A stretch of DNA of 64,000 nucleotides from Topomyia yanbarensis (lineage: Eukaryota; Arthropoda; Insecta; Diptera; Culicidae): assembly GCF_030247195.1 (NCBI RefSeq), contig NC_080672.1, forward strand, positions 70,659,771-70,723,770. The letters run 5' to 3'. Each line of letters opens with the position of its first letter. Position 1 is the first letter of the stretch. Below the pieces are notes generated by a model. It ran no database searches and was not told the origin of the DNA. It saw only the letters and a program-made list of their open reading frames with translations. The translations under genes and the position numbers were made by a program. Shown in pieces: positions 1 to 11,025 of this stretch.

Positions 1-268
1 GTGAATATGCGAATGAACACATGGTTATAAAATCGAATTCATCCACACGAAGTTGCATACACACTAGTACACACGACATACAAACGTCCACGCGACCAAC
101 AAACGCCCACGCGATCGGACATTTTACCTTACAAACGCCCGAGCATTTCGCGATGATATACAGAGACGAACATGTAGTCGCGATCATCCACGCACACCTA
201 CTCCCAAGATTTCATCAACACAAAAACGCCCCGATAATATAGTGAACCATACAAGACTTATACGCAGA
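1..268. other. Left flank, no recognised gene
   Basis: A 73-codon open frame at 21-242 on the plus strand is rich in His, Thr and Ile. It matches no family I recognise, and the DNA has a repetitive ACGC/CACG texture. I treat it as noncoding. It ends at the TTAA that starts the next element. Confidence 0.4.
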
Positions 269-970
269 TTAAGGGGTTACATACCTTTTTGTGTGAAAAA
301 ATTCAAGAAAGTTTGAATTTACGCAAAGACATAAAGCAATGATTTCATTACATCAAACTTATAGTATTTTGGTAGAACATTTTTCATTGAAATAAACAAG
401 CATAAGTTTATAAAAATATATCGTTAATTGGGGGAGTTACGGATTTTTCCCTGACACTTTTTTTTTATTTAAGAGGTTTGCGGTGATCACGATTGAAAAT
501 CAATAGATCAATTAAAATTCTAAAACATGAAAAATTCCATTAGAATTTGAGTATTCCTCGTACCTTAACGACTAGTCGAATAAATAATATATTTTTTTTG
601 CATTTGGGAACATTTTCGCTGTTTTAAGCCCTAGAAATTTTATTAAAAAATTCTCATCCACAAAACAAAAATTTATGCATAAAAAAATAATTACCTATCA
701 ATTGAAAAACAAAAATGAAGTAAATCGGTTAAGTTGTTTTTCAGCAATCGTGATCACGGAAAAACGACATTTCGAGATAATCGAGTTTAAAATTGCAAGC
801 TACCACTGCTCTTGGTAGATGAAGTGTGCTTGTAAGCGCTGTAACTTTCGATCTATTTCTCGGATCTGCATGAAAATTGGAGAAAATATTCTCAAGGAGT
901 TGCACTTTCAGATAAAGTAATAAAAAAGTTCGATTCATTGAAAAATAAAAAAAGGTATGTAACCTCTTAA
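269..970 (+). mobile_element. TTAA-flanked TIR element, family Z copy 1
   Basis: The element is bounded by TTAA at 269-272 and 967-970. The left end reads GGGGTTACATACCTTTT and the right end reads AAAAGGTATGTAACCTC, which is its near-perfect inverse. It is 702 bp with no meaningful ORF. Two diverged relatives lie in the opposite orientation at 41,257-41,995 and 48,553-49,810. They share internal blocks such as GTTTGCGGTGATCACGATTG. TTAA target duplication is typical of the piggyBac superfamily, but the GGGG terminus is not the usual CCC start, so superfamily placement is tentative. Confidence 0.7.
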
Positions 971-2194
971 CGCTTTCTCAAGCCCACACAAATAAATTTT
1001 CCTCGTTCCCACGCAATAGTAAAGTCACTACGCCCGCGCGTCTGAATCGTACACTCATTATCTCAATAAGCAGTGTTTTAGTGGATGACACTTCACGTCT
1101 GGTCTGCTATTGTAGTGAGTGATTCTGACGGGGAGCACTTCCGACACCGTAGCTCCAGTTGCTTAACTCTCGAAAAAATAATCGTAGAACACCTCCAAAA
1201 GATTTTTTTCCTTTATATATTTGGCTCTGAAGCATTTCGGTGATAATGATCAGAGGTATCAGATATAATTCATTTCTTGACAGGTGTGTCAGCAACCAGT
1301 GGTACGCACAGTGGGTTTTTTCGCCAAAAAACATGCGAAAAATTATTTACGCGAGAATGGTAAAGCGTACAGCAATGGTGTCTTCTAGGATGTTTTATGA
1401 AGATCCAAGACCTTCATTTTGATGATATAGTTAGAGTGATTGATTCCCCTTTAAGTGAGATATTTGCCACAATTTTTTTCAATTTGCGAAAAATAGGATG
1501 AAACCTTCAGAAATCTTATGGAACTTGTTTTTGCCAACATCTTTAATGAAGTCCAAATATCTCTATTTGTAGTAGACTCGAAGTTATTGATCTTTGTTTG
1601 TGAATGACCCCTTAAAAAGGTTTTTTCAACGTAACTTCTCAAATATTGGAGATAAAGCTTCAGCATGTTCCAGAAAGTTGTTCGTCTTATCAAGATACAC
1701 ATCTTTTCAGAAGTAATCATCGGTCTATTTCTTGCTACTTAGAAGTTATTGGGTAACTTTTGGTAGAATTTGCAAAAGTTTAAAAAATAATAACTTTTAA
1801 ACGGGCAAAAACGAGACGCCTACTCTAGTGGCAATTAGAAATGCTGCATCAACCCTATAAAACTCAAAAGAGTACACTTGTCTCTCCAGTAGAGTTATAG
1901 ATGATTTGAAAAAAAACTATTGTTTTTTAAATAATGTCCAATACGTTCAACAATAATCGAGATATGGAAAATTATGTGTTTGTAAAAGTTGTGTATTTTG
2001 ACGATTGAAATAACTTCGTAGAATGTTTGAAACCTGTAGGAATGATAATTAAAAAGATATTTAAAAAAAATATTTATGAATTCAATCTCCACAACTTTTC
2101 CCAAGACGTTAGCTCATTTCTTACAGTAGAAAAAAAAAAAAAAAAATAAATAGTTGTGTGAACAAGACACGACCGCAGTTACATTGAAAATGCA
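971..2194. other. Noncoding stretch without recognised gene
   Basis: AT-rich DNA with only short open frames on both strands. The part from about 1,440 to 1,900 has the texture of mosquito long-TIR noncoding elements, with repeated phrases such as AACTTCTGAAAAGATG on the minus strand. I found no partner arm in the window. A poly(A) run lies at 2,127-2,150. Confidence 0.4.
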
Positions 2195-3158
2195 ACATTA
2201 TTAACCCTTAAAGGCGCAAATATTTTTTTACATTATATATTCGTCCTAATAAGGACAGTTTGCTAATAACTATGTTTGGGATACAGGACGAGAATCCTTT
2301 GAAACAATTCGAACCTTGTCGCGCCGACGATTCGTTTATGCTGCATACACACAGACAAATCTTCCTCTTTCGCAGCTGATGTTAAATGAGCACTATGTAA
2401 CACAAGGCGACCTCTTTTATTAACTTTTTGGTGTAGAAGGAATACCATCCTTTTGCGTGAGAAAAAGAAATATTTTCATCATTCTTTTTGATGTGCCTTT
2501 CGCCTAGTGGCAGGGTTGCCACATTCACTGATTTCCTCAATGGATTGGGAGAACTCGGGTTGGTAGATTATTTTGAAGAATATTTGCATATATTATGATT
2601 CACTGGTAAAGGTACAGAATAACCAAGCACAAACTTAATACAAGGTTATAAAAGGAATTATTTTATTGAATTCATTTTTCCATTATATTTTCGTCCTAAT
2701 AAAGACGGTTTGCTAATAATTATATTTTGGGATACGTGACAGATGGTACGCACGACATTAACCAGCAATTCGCCATCTCGCTTCTGTTCCGCTATCGTCG
2801 TTTGAAGCTGCGAACAAAATCCTTCCAGTGCACAGACAATCGTTCCCCTTCCGTAGCTCGTGATCAAATGAAAGATCTAACAGCTATCCTACAAGCAACA
2901 GTAGCGATATTCCAACTTGTTCTGCCGGCATGGCAAAGAAGGAATTCGGTCAAAAACATTCCTTTTATATCAAGCGATGAATTGTGTAGGACGCTTATGA
3001 TTGTCGAGATGAGGTCTGTGTGAGGGAAAATTTGCGCAAATTTGTGAAAATTGAAAATTTTTCAATAGTGTGCTAATAAAATACACAGATTTAATAACAT
3101 TTTTTACTGGCAATTTTCTGAATCGATTGGTGTTCGAATCATGAAAATCAGTCAATAA
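2195..3158. repeat. Degenerate paired repeat flanking a TTAA element
   Basis: Two diverged copies of one sequence occur in direct orientation, at about 2,220-2,460 and 2,678-2,960. They share CGTCCTAATAA-GAC-GTTTGCTAATAA and a conserved downstream block. The tail at 3,040-3,162 is also related to 8,262-8,395, beyond the 5-kb insertion. The original repeat was therefore probably continuous before 3159-8216 inserted. The 98-codon frame at 2,727-3,023 lies in the second copy, has no counterpart in the first, and is unlikely to be a gene. Confidence 0.5.
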
Positions 3159-3423
3159 TTAACCCTAAAACGTTGCACTGGGGTACAAATGTACCACACG
3201 CCTTCCTTGGAGCCGTGTAAAGACGAGAATTTGGCATTTATCGACCTGGTACCCTAACCATTGTTCAATTTAGAGTTCCTAGTAAGAGTAGGAAAAGGTG
3301 GTATAGCCAGTTTGCTCATAGCATTCATGGAAGCAGGTGTCAAAGTTGGCGTGGGGTACATTTGTACCCCAGTGTACGGTTGCCGTTAGTGTTTCGTCAG
3401 GTTTCGTGCTGTCAGTGGGAATG

Positions 3424-3700
3424 TGACTCGTGACAATACCAGTTCAAATACTGGTTGTTTTACTACGTAAGTAACAATTAGTGTTATAAAATTGCTTTTA
3501 GTCATTTATTCAATTATTTTAATGTAATTTTGAAATAGACAAAAAATTGTCTTCATTTTTGCTGCTTTTAATTAATACAATTATTTATTTTTTATAGTTT
3601 TCAAATACAATGGCTCGCAAATATAATTTGCGCACAGTAACTGCTGTAGCAGTTGCGTTGCGTGCTACCAATGTATTATTGGTCAGCAATATTTTTTTTA
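3424..3700 (+). pseudogene. 5' UTR intron and start of a broken transposase gene
   Basis: Inside the left end of the piggyBac-like element there is a good donor (AC|GTAAGT at 3,467) and an acceptor (TTTTTTATAG ending at 3,597). These define a 131-nt intron. Eleven bases after the junction an ATG at 3,610 opens MARKYNLRTVTAVAVALRAT. Coding texture is lost after about residue 25, near 3,685, where T-rich noncoding DNA begins. A 5' UTR intron directly before an ATG inside a TTAA/TIR element suggests the first coding exon of the element's own transposase. The peptide is too short to confirm the family. The rest of the ORF is deleted or replaced. Confidence 0.4.
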
Positions 3701-4616
3701 TTTCAATTTCTTCCAATTTCGTGGTATTTTCCAAAGCTTTCATTCTTCCAAATAATTGCACTTTTTCAAAAAATTTAAAATTCCATTTTAAACTGTTTCT
3801 AGATCATTCTTTCAACTTTTAGATTCTTTTGATTTTTTTCAAATCGGTTGAAATTTCGCAAAGTTATACTAATTTTTGTGAAAAAACAAAGCCGCGATTT
3901 TTTAAACTTTTTTTTGTTCAAACCAATATATGTGTCATTGATTCAATAAATTTCACACTTTCATATACACAGCTGTTTTTGCGATTAAAAACGCTTTTAA
4001 TCCACCTAACAGTGTGATGAGACATTTCTTATAACTCTTATCACTCTCTTCGGATATTATATCGTTTGAGAACATTTAGAACTTGATGTTTCGCGATGTT
4101 TTTGATAACACATTCTACATGGGATAGTGGCAGGACTCAGAGAATCGCTCAAATCAGCATAGGACAACATCAGTGCTAGAAATCTCAAACCAAATCAATG
4201 GGAAAGCGAAAAAATGGCCCATAAAATAGACATACCAACGAATTATTGTTAATGCTCTGTTAATAAAATATCTAAATTGTGGTGGGAAAACTGAATTTTC
4301 CTAAAGGGGTTATTTATTTATCATTCGCATGTATGAAAAAAGCCTTATGTTTACATTTGTGAGTATCGCCCTTTTCACAAAAAAAGCGTTGAAATGAAAT
4401 CGCAGCTCCTGATATCACGTTATCTCTGAAGTGCATGCGTGCATAGTTCCAAATTTTACTTCGACATCGAGTTTTTCTAAAGGTGACTTCCCAGTAGTAT
4501 CCTTGATTTGAATTATTACCGCTAATCCTCATGCCAAAGAACAAATAAAAACCTCTCGAAAACGAACCGTTTGGGGATATCATCGTCATTACTGGAATTT
4601 TCATTTTCACGAAACT

Positions 4617-4737
4617 TTTCGATAGCCTTCCGTCACTTGCGTTAATGCACCGGGTACACAGTGCTCTGAAAATCTAGCGAAATCGTCTTAGGGCACCAGT
4701 GGGTCTAATTTAGATCTATCTGCGCGGCGAGTTTACT
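4617..4737 (-). mobile_element. Small CCGGAAGT-type MITE copy inside W1
   Basis: This segment matches 36,547-36,661 in W3 (inverse strand) and 40,502-40,629 elsewhere. Shared core phrases on the opposite strand are TTTCGCTAGATTTTC and GCACTGTGCACCCAGTGCA. The TTAA-CCC ends seen at 40.5 kb are eroded here. Presence at the same position in W1 and W3 shows the MITE was already inside the W ancestor they share. Confidence 0.6.
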
Positions 4738-5800
4738 CTGTAAATAATACTATAAATTTCTATTCCATAATTTTCAGTTCAGCAATTCGAGAGTGCTCAC
4801 CGCAAGCCATGAAAAATAGACTACGTTGTGAAGCGATGGTCACTATTTATTAAAAAATCACGGTTAAATAAAAAATTAAACTATTAAAAAATTTCAAATA
4901 GTTTATAATTTTCACAAACTTATTAGGAAAAATTATTTAATAAGCTTTCGTAATATTGTGTAGGAAAAAAGCTGAAAATTTCAGTATTTTCTCTATCTGC
5001 AACATATAAACCCTTAAGTATACCAATTAATTGGTATACGAATTGGAATAGGTTCGCCAAATTTTGGAAGAAGTCTATAAAATAACCTCTTGAAAGCTAC
5101 CTAAAAATTGTTGTAGTTAGATGCAATAAAAAATCATATTTGGCAATTCATATTTGGCTGATACAATTGGGGTGTCAATGTATTATAATAGATATTCAGT
5201 ATTCGAAGAAGTTTCTTGTGAACGAGTGTAGAACGACTTTGTTTCTACTTACTTGAAGTCAGCGGCGTAGCCAGAAATTCGGTTTGGCGGGGGTTTGGTG
5301 AAAATCGATCTTACTGTCCAAACGGCATAATTCCGAAACCATAATTTTTGAAGTTTTAAAATTATGCAGAATTATTTTCCAGAAAATAGTGACAAGGTTC
5401 GTGTCTTTAGCGAATTTGTTGCGACTTTATTGTAGTCATGAATATTAACCTGAGAAAATTCACCATAAATACTTCTTGGACGATATATCGTCAAAATTAT
5501 TTTATCAAATGATGCGCTGTTTAACGTTTGTAAAACTCATCGAAGATACTAAACCTCCGAAATTGGCGGTTTCAAAATGATGTTATCTTGACCTTAAATT
5601 ACTGTTTTTAAACATTTGACCTATACATACAATTGGTCATACAACAAAAATCAAATGCTCATCAAAATCGATCAGAACCTGCTAGGGTCGAATGGAAATC
5701 GTCATTTTTCATAAATTTCTCTCTACATTCGGAAAGTGTTATCCTCGTTATTAATCATATTACGTTTTCGTCTCAACTCGACGCATTCCCAAAATAAAAA

Positions 5801-6547
5801 CCTGTTTTAATCCATCTAGTGGTGCAATTGTGCTTGTCTCATTTGTCCAGACTACGATTCCATTGCTGGTTATGTTCAATACAATGGTGGGAATGAATAT
5901 TACATGTTCAGTACGATTTACACATACATACAATGGATCGACAGCCACGATCTTGAGATACTATGTGATACTGAAACATCGCTTGAAACCAGCGGCGGAT
6001 CATGGAGAAAGATCCGAGAGCTCCAGGTCCTGCCGAAAATTTTCAACTTGTTCAGAAATTTTAAATTAGTTTTAATTTTAAAGTAGCAACCCCTCACTGC
6101 ATACTCCTTCCGGGCCGGTATGATTGACGATTTTTAGAGTGATTGCATAACCTTTCTATATGAAAAAGGCAAAAATGTACCAAAGTCCAAAGAAGTCAAT
6201 TTTTGTCAAACATCTCAATGTTTCATGCATTTTAAAATCATTTGGCATCGAAAATACAAATTTGATTTTGAAAATTTTTCATTTCAGTTTATATGAGAAT
6301 TTGCGGTGTGATTGCACTCTTCAACTCGTAACTCCGGAACCGGAAGTCCAATCAATAAAAAATTCAATAGCAGTATGTGTAAATCGGTCCAGCCATCTCT
6401 GAGAAACTGAGGTCACATTTTTTCCACATACACACATACATACACACAGACATTTTCCGATCTCGACGAACTCAGTCGATTGGCATATGACACTCGGTCC
6501 TCCGGGTCGGGATTAGATTGACGAATTTTAGAGTGAATGAGAAAGGC
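5801..6547 (+). mobile_element. Inner W-family ends within W1 (CCTTTCT subfamily)
   Basis: A second W 5' start (CCTGTTTTAATCCATC) follows a run of A at 5,796-5,800. Two W-type 3' ends follow: CCTTTCTATATGAAAAAGGC ending at 6,170, and GAGAAAGGC ending at 6,547, each followed by AAAAA. The best reading is an older or younger W insertion within W1. Which 3' end pairs with this 5' end is unclear. The 6,290-6,420 part carries the CCGGAACCGGAAGTC module also found at 24.5, 27.2, 27.5 and 35.1 kb. Confidence 0.5.
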
Positions 6548-6960
6548 AAAAACATTTTTGGCAAATGTTGAAAGTTATGCATTTTTTTGGTGAGCAGTTC
6601 TATGTTTCATAGACATTAAATCAATTTTAACTTCGCTTCCTATTAAATAAAGACCCTTATTACAATACATTTCTATAAAAACGAGATCAATTTAAAAATA
6701 AATCTGAGGATTATGATTGATTACAGAACTCTGGAATTTTCTATTGGAATGTTTTCAGGCAGGAATTTGATATTGATGCTATTAGACAACTGTGAAATCA
6801 AGACCAATAGATCATTTACATATCAGGACCCCATTCCGACAATTTATCAAAAGTCCTCATGATGTTTACAACAACAGGTTATCAATGTACGGATCAGATA
6901 ATTGTTATTGTAATATTGAATTAAATCAGTCTGCATCAATAAATTTTCAACATCAATCCA

Positions 6961-7005
6961 ATATTTTTTTTGGGTGTGGTGGAGGGGGGAGGGGGGTTGT
7001 ATGGT
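6961..7005 (+). repeat. G-rich tract in W1
   Basis: The sequence GGGTGTGGTGGAGG with further G runs extends to about 7,000. The same place in W2 (25,197-25,223) is an almost pure G run, and in W3 (34,429-34,446) an almost pure C run on the plus strand. The tract is the most length-variable part of the family. Confidence 0.6.
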
Positions 7006-8216
7006 GTTAAACCCCAAAACCTTCTCTTGGCTACGCCGTTGCTTGGAGTTATTTTTTTCGCTTTTCATTTTCCGATATGTTTCAGATCGATCCGATGGTT
7101 ATAAGTCAGAAAAATTGCAGTGAGAAGGTTCGCACAAAAGGAACATTTTTGTACTGATAAGATATCAAGTTCCTTCCAGACAACTTGGAAGTGTTCGGTG
7201 ATTATTTCTAGCGGTTGTAGATAGAAAAATGAAATACAAAAGTCGTTTTATCGAAATAATGTTTAGCATATTTCAATGGATTATTACTATATTGAACAAT
7301 AAATGGGCGACAAAGAGTAATCAACAAAGAACAAGCCATAACTTTTAAAGTATTCAAAATAGATACTTAAAGTCTTTAGTAAATTCATTCGCAAAAGTAA
7401 GAGCTAAAAATTTGCTGAAGTCATCATTTCGTTATAATCACTTCCAAGAACATTTGTGAAAATATCTCACTCATAGGGGGATTAATCAGCAAAAGCACAA
7501 TACCAAAAGAAAGGCCATATTACCTCCATTAAATTCTCCGAAGATACTATTGACCTAAAATAAGCCGTTTTGGCGTAATAATAGATTATATGTTTTTGGT
7601 CATATTTCTGGCAATGGGAAATGATAAAAATCTTTCGTCCGCATTTAATGTTAAATATCTCTTTTGATAATAGTCCGATTTTTACAATCTATAGCTTGTT
7701 CAAAAGGTATTCGTAAAAGCTGTCTAAAAACATATAAATTGTTAATCTATATTGTCAATTTCTGCAGATAATTTCAAAAAACTGCAAAAAACGCCATTTT
7801 TACGCATTCAAACATTCATATCTTGGAAACTAAACATCAGAATCAAAAACAAATTAATAGCGTTCATACTGTTTTTTAGTTCTTTCATTTAAAATTAGTT
7901 TGGATAAGATCTGTTCAGCCATTGCTGAGAAACACGAATGAGAATTTGTCCGTTACATACACACACACAGACACACACACACACAGACATTGTCCCAAAT
8001 CGTCGAGCTGAGTTGATTGGTATATAAGACTCGGCCCTCCGGGTCTCGGAAAAAATCTTGAAAGTTTGAGCGAATTCTATACATTTCTTTTATAAGAAAT
8101 GTAAAAAGGATGAAAATGATGTATTATACATTTCTTTTGCTTGCATTTTTACCTGTGAAAATTGCGATCAAACACGTGGGGTACATTTATACCCCAGTGC
8201 AACGTTAGAGGGTTAA

Positions 8217-8487
8217 CAAAACGTAAGCGAAAACTTTGTCTGTTTTCTTACATTTTCCCAATGATTTTTTTTAAACTTGGGGATTTTTTAATAGTGTCCA
8301 GTTGAAATACCAATTTAACGTTGCAACCAATTTTAAAGTTGGACTTCTCTGAATCTATGAGTATTTAAATGACGCAAATCCATCAACAATTAACAGCGCT
8401 ACAGTTGTTTAAAATTATGCCACATTTTCGTGACGCAGTTTTAAATCAGATTTTAGTTTTACACCTAGCCCCAGCCCCATATAGTAG
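8217..8487. other. Right flank of the piggyBac-like element
   Basis: No gene. The first 180 bases continue the host repeat interrupted at 3,158. At 8,465-8,487 the phrase CTAGCCCCAGCCCCATATAG occurs, followed by an abrupt change into W4. The same phrase recurs at 11,979-12,001 with a different right-hand neighbour. Confidence 0.45.
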
Positions 8488-8969
8488 ATAACGAGGATAA
8501 CACTTTCCGAATGTAGAGAGAAATTTATGAAAAATGACGATTTCCATTCGACTCTAGCAGGTTCTGATCGAATTTGATGAGCATTTGATTTTTGTTGTAT
8601 GACCAGTTATATGTATAAGTCAAATGTTTAAAAACAGTAATTTAAGGTCAAGATAGCATTATTTTGAAACCGCCGATTTTGGAGGTTTAGTATCTTCAAT
8701 GAGTTTTACAAACGTTAAACAGCGCATCATTTGATTGGTTTGAGATTTATAGCACTGATGGACCCAGAGAATCGCTCAAATCAGCATAGGACAACTCCTA
8801 TGCTGATTTGAGCGATTCTCTGAGTCCTGCCACTATCCCATGTAGTATGTGTTATCAAAAACATCGCGAAGCATCAAGTTCTAAATGTTCTCAAACGATA
8901 TAATATCCGAAGAGAGTGATAAGAGTTATAAGAAATGTCTCATCACACTGTTAGGTGGATTAAAAGCGT
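8488..8969 (-). mobile_element. Family W copy 4, internally deleted
   Basis: 8,488-8,740 is the inverse of W1 5,500-5,755. 8,741-8,969 is the inverse of the W1 5' end (3,991-4,200), finishing at AAAAGCGTTTTT. About 1.3 kb of W between them is missing. The join reads CATTTGAT|TGGTTTGAG, and TTGAT is present on both sides of the deleted segment in other copies, which indicates microhomology. The W 3' half is absent. Confidence 0.65.
8760..8827. repeat. 68-bp near-perfect palindrome in W4
   Basis: Arms 8,765-8,791 and 8,796-8,822 are exact inverses of 27 bp with a CAAC loop. With one mismatch they extend to 8,760-8,827. Other W copies have only the left arm, followed by ATCAGTGCTAG. The right arm is therefore a new inverted copy made in this W copy, as a template-switch fold-back would leave. 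Confidence 0.8.
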
Positions 8970-9275
8970 TTTTCATTTTATATTTTCCTGCGATATTTCT
9001 CGTGGACGTTTCCGCAGGGTAATTTCGGATAGCGGGGTTGTTTTACTTAAGCAATTCAAGCAAACTTTATTGAATCAATCAAAAGTTCATATAAGAAAGG
9101 GATGGTTAAGTTTTTCGTTTTAAATAATTTTCCGAGCAATACAATTTCTAATAGCGGTTTAATCTGTTTCTAAATTCCCAATAAAAGCTTCAATGATCAC
9201 TAAGAACTTAATATGAACATTAAGGAGTACTTTTTGGTATTGTCCGAACTTTTGGTTGCTTGGATAGTTTTCGTA
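8970..9275. other. Noncoding stretch
   Basis: A 62-codon frame (8,935-9,123) starts inside W4 and is not a convincing protein. Nothing else was recognised. Confidence 0.35.
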
Positions 9276-9480
9276 CTGTTGTAGTGGCATAGTGGACCAA
9301 GCCGTGTGGTGTCCGGCGGGCTGAAATCTTTTTGCACTATTTCAGCCAAGAATAGAACCTCTGGGAACTGCTCCCATGTCGTAAGAGGCGACTAACAACA
9401 TGCTAGAAGTTCCTAGGTCGAGGTATTGCTCCGTACCGAAGACTTAACCTGGGCGAACCTTAAGGTTCAGGGTTGTTAAT
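9276..9480 (+). mobile_element. Possible RTE-type 3' tail or related SINE
   Basis: The block contains CCCATGTCGTAAGAGGCGAC, a phrase I associate with RTE-class retrotransposon 3' ends and SINEs that share them. It also has a weak tRNA A-box-like TGGCATAGTGG at the left, and is followed by ATCG-rich short repeats. There is only one copy in the window. The assignment rests on memory of the family motif. Confidence 0.35.
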
Positions 9481-9606
9481 CGATAATTAATCGTCATCGT
9501 CGATAACGTTAACCACCCGTCAACGTCATCAGAAACTCCGTTAACGATAATGTATCGTCGGATTCATCGCGATACATTTTGCGTTACTTTCCCGTTTATT
9601 CTATGA
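9481..9606. repeat. ATCG/GTTAAC-rich degenerate short repeats
   Basis: Recurrent ATCGTC, GATAACGTTAAC and CGATACAT phrases form a short palindrome-rich patch. It may be the tail of the preceding element. No gene. Confidence 0.35.
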
Positions 9607-10133
9607 ACACTCATAGTAATAGACTCGCGGATGTAAAAATCGCAAAACTGGCAACTAGAAAAACAAGCATGTTAAACTGGCATCACCCAAAAATGTGCAA
9701 GCTCGAACGTGCTCGACTGTATTCGATCATCTGTTTTTATCAAAATAAGTTTTCAAGTGGTTCAATATATGAATCAAAAGAGAAGTTATATGTTTGATAC
9801 TGAGCAACAAGAAATTGAGAAAAAAATCCAATTTCCAATCCAATCCAATCCAATCCAATCCAACACAAAGTTGATGAAAAAGAGCATAAGTAAAATGTTT
9901 TTTGTGTAGTTATATTGAACACAATAAATATATTTCTAAATAACATTGTGAAATACCAATACGAACACGAAAAGTGAAGCCTACTGTGAATAACAAAATA
10001 TATTTTTTTAAATAAAATCGCAATACTTGTTCTGCTTGTTTGCATTGAATGACGTCATGCTCGTTTGGCTTCGGATTTTGACAGTTCGTTTGGCTCGATA
10101 AAAGTACCTTCGCTGGTCTATTACTATGAGTGT
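9607..10133. mobile_element. MITE with 18-bp perfect TIR
   Basis: ACACTCATAGTAATAGAC at 9,607-9,624 has its exact inverse at 10,116-10,133, with partial pairing beyond. It is 527 bp. The ORFs inside are short and overlap a (CCAAT)n run. The flanks CTATGA and CTATAG may be a damaged target duplication. Superfamily not assigned. Confidence 0.6.
9835..9862 (+). repeat. (CCAAT)n microsatellite
   Basis: Five-base unit CCAAT repeated about 5.5 times inside the 9.6-10.1 kb MITE. Confidence 0.85.
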
Positions 10134-10189
10134 CTATAGTTTATTCGAGTTGAAGTTGATGCGGTTAAATTTCAATTGTTTAGAAATAA

Positions 10190-10460
10190 ATAACTATTGA
10201 AGGACATGTTGTGGCAGTTGAAAATCAATAGTTTGGACATTTTCTAAGCACAGGAGGGGGGGGGGGTCCGACAATGTGTCAAAATCGAATTTTTTGCCAA
10301 CTTTTCGGGAGTGTTTTATATTGAAGGGAAAGTTATTGGCAGTTGACAATCAATAGTTTTGGACATTTTCAATACACAGGAGGTTCGACGATGTGTGAAA
10401 ATAGATTTTGTTCAACTTTTGGGGAAAGTTTATTATATTGAAAACGCTATTGGTAAGTGA
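10190..10460 (+). repeat. Tandem repeat, about 120-bp units
   Basis: Two full units and the start of a third each begin ATTGAAG and contain GGCAGTTGA-AATCAATAGTTT-GGACATTTTC, then CACAGGAGG and ATGTGT-AAAAT. Unit 1 carries an 11-G run (10,257-10,267) that unit 2 lacks. No coding potential. Confidence 0.7.
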
Positions 10461-11025
10461 ATAATCAGCTCCAATAAGACTTTAATTTGACTAGTATCGA
10501 TGAACGCGGATCAATACGTACTGAAAATTCGCCGCGTCTGTTTTAATAAATCTAATTTCAAGTTCCGTTTTTGGTAATAAGCCCGTCCATCAGGTTAACG
10601 ATCCTTTGTATTTCCCTTCAATGTTCGATATAATCGTTCGTATACATGTATTTCACAAACAATCCGATATTAGAAATAGGAAACACTTTCGCTGATTTAT
10701 AACATCTAGAGCTATCATAACTCTTTGTCTGTATAACGTGTTATCACTCGATAGTTTGCAACCCAAAAAATATATCGTAGAGAAGGAATAGCGAAGTTAG
10801 TCTAAATAATGTCGCAATAAATAGTGATCCGGCCCATTAAGCAGATAAGATTAGTTTTTCTGGGCAATACTCCCACGATCGGTTGTGTGGAGTTGAAATT
10901 GCTTTTGTTTAGAAAACATAGGATACTCTCGGTAGCCGGCTACCCAGATTTTAAAAGAACAAAAAAGTAAACAAGATCTTTTTCGAGCGATCGTGTTTTC
11001 GAAAACTAACTGAACTACAAACTAA
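10461..11025. other. Noncoding stretch with AGCCGGCT palindrome
   Basis: No gene. GGTAGCCGGCTACCC at 10,931-10,945 is a perfect palindrome, and related cores recur at about 11,561 and 11,643. The texture suggests an old LTR or other repeat, but I could not define its ends. Confidence 0.3.

Larger units (their letters stand above)
3991..8107 (+). mobile_element. Family W copy 1 (4.1-kb noncoding element)
   Basis: It starts with ACGCTTTTAATCCACC after AAAA and ends with the hairpin ACATTTCTTTTATAAGAAATGT followed by AAAAA. The 5' subterminal 13-mer ACATTTCTTATAA (4,022-4,034) is the exact inverse of the 3' TTATAAGAAATGT (8,090-8,102). It is collinear with W3 (33,326-37,217, minus strand) and with W2 (20,897-26,323) apart from indels. 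No reading frame is conserved between copies, so W is noncoding. It carries a nested MITE at 4,617-4,737, a second set of W-type ends at 5,801-6,547, a G-rich run at about 6,970-7,000, and a CA tract at 7,957-7,990. It sits inside the piggyBac-like element, so it inserted later. Confidence 0.7.
3159..8216 (+). mobile_element. piggyBac-like 5.06-kb element, TTAA-flanked
   Basis: TTAA occurs at 3159-3162 and 8213-8216. The termini are long inverted repeats: left CCCTAAAACGTTGCACTGGG followed by GTACAAATGTACC, and right the inverse GGGTACATTTATACCCC-AGTGCAACGTT-AGAGGG. A subterminal copy of GGGGTACATTTGTACCCC lies at 3,353-3,370. TTAA plus a CCC start is the hallmark of piggyBac-type elements. 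Only about 0.8 kb of left-end and 0.1 kb of right-end sequence is its own. The rest is the nested W element. It is non-functional here because no complete transposase remains. Confidence 0.72.

Noticed and set aside
2220..2960. Minus-strand translations with faint likeness to histone H2A variant C-termini (IPNI..KLSLLG)
   Set aside because: The likeness is short, lies in different frames in the two copies and fails upstream. Too weak to call.
3159..8216. W1 as the normal interior of the piggyBac-like element
   Set aside because: W copies at 20.9 and 33.3 kb have no GGGGTACA ends, and W has its own boundaries, so it is a later insertion.
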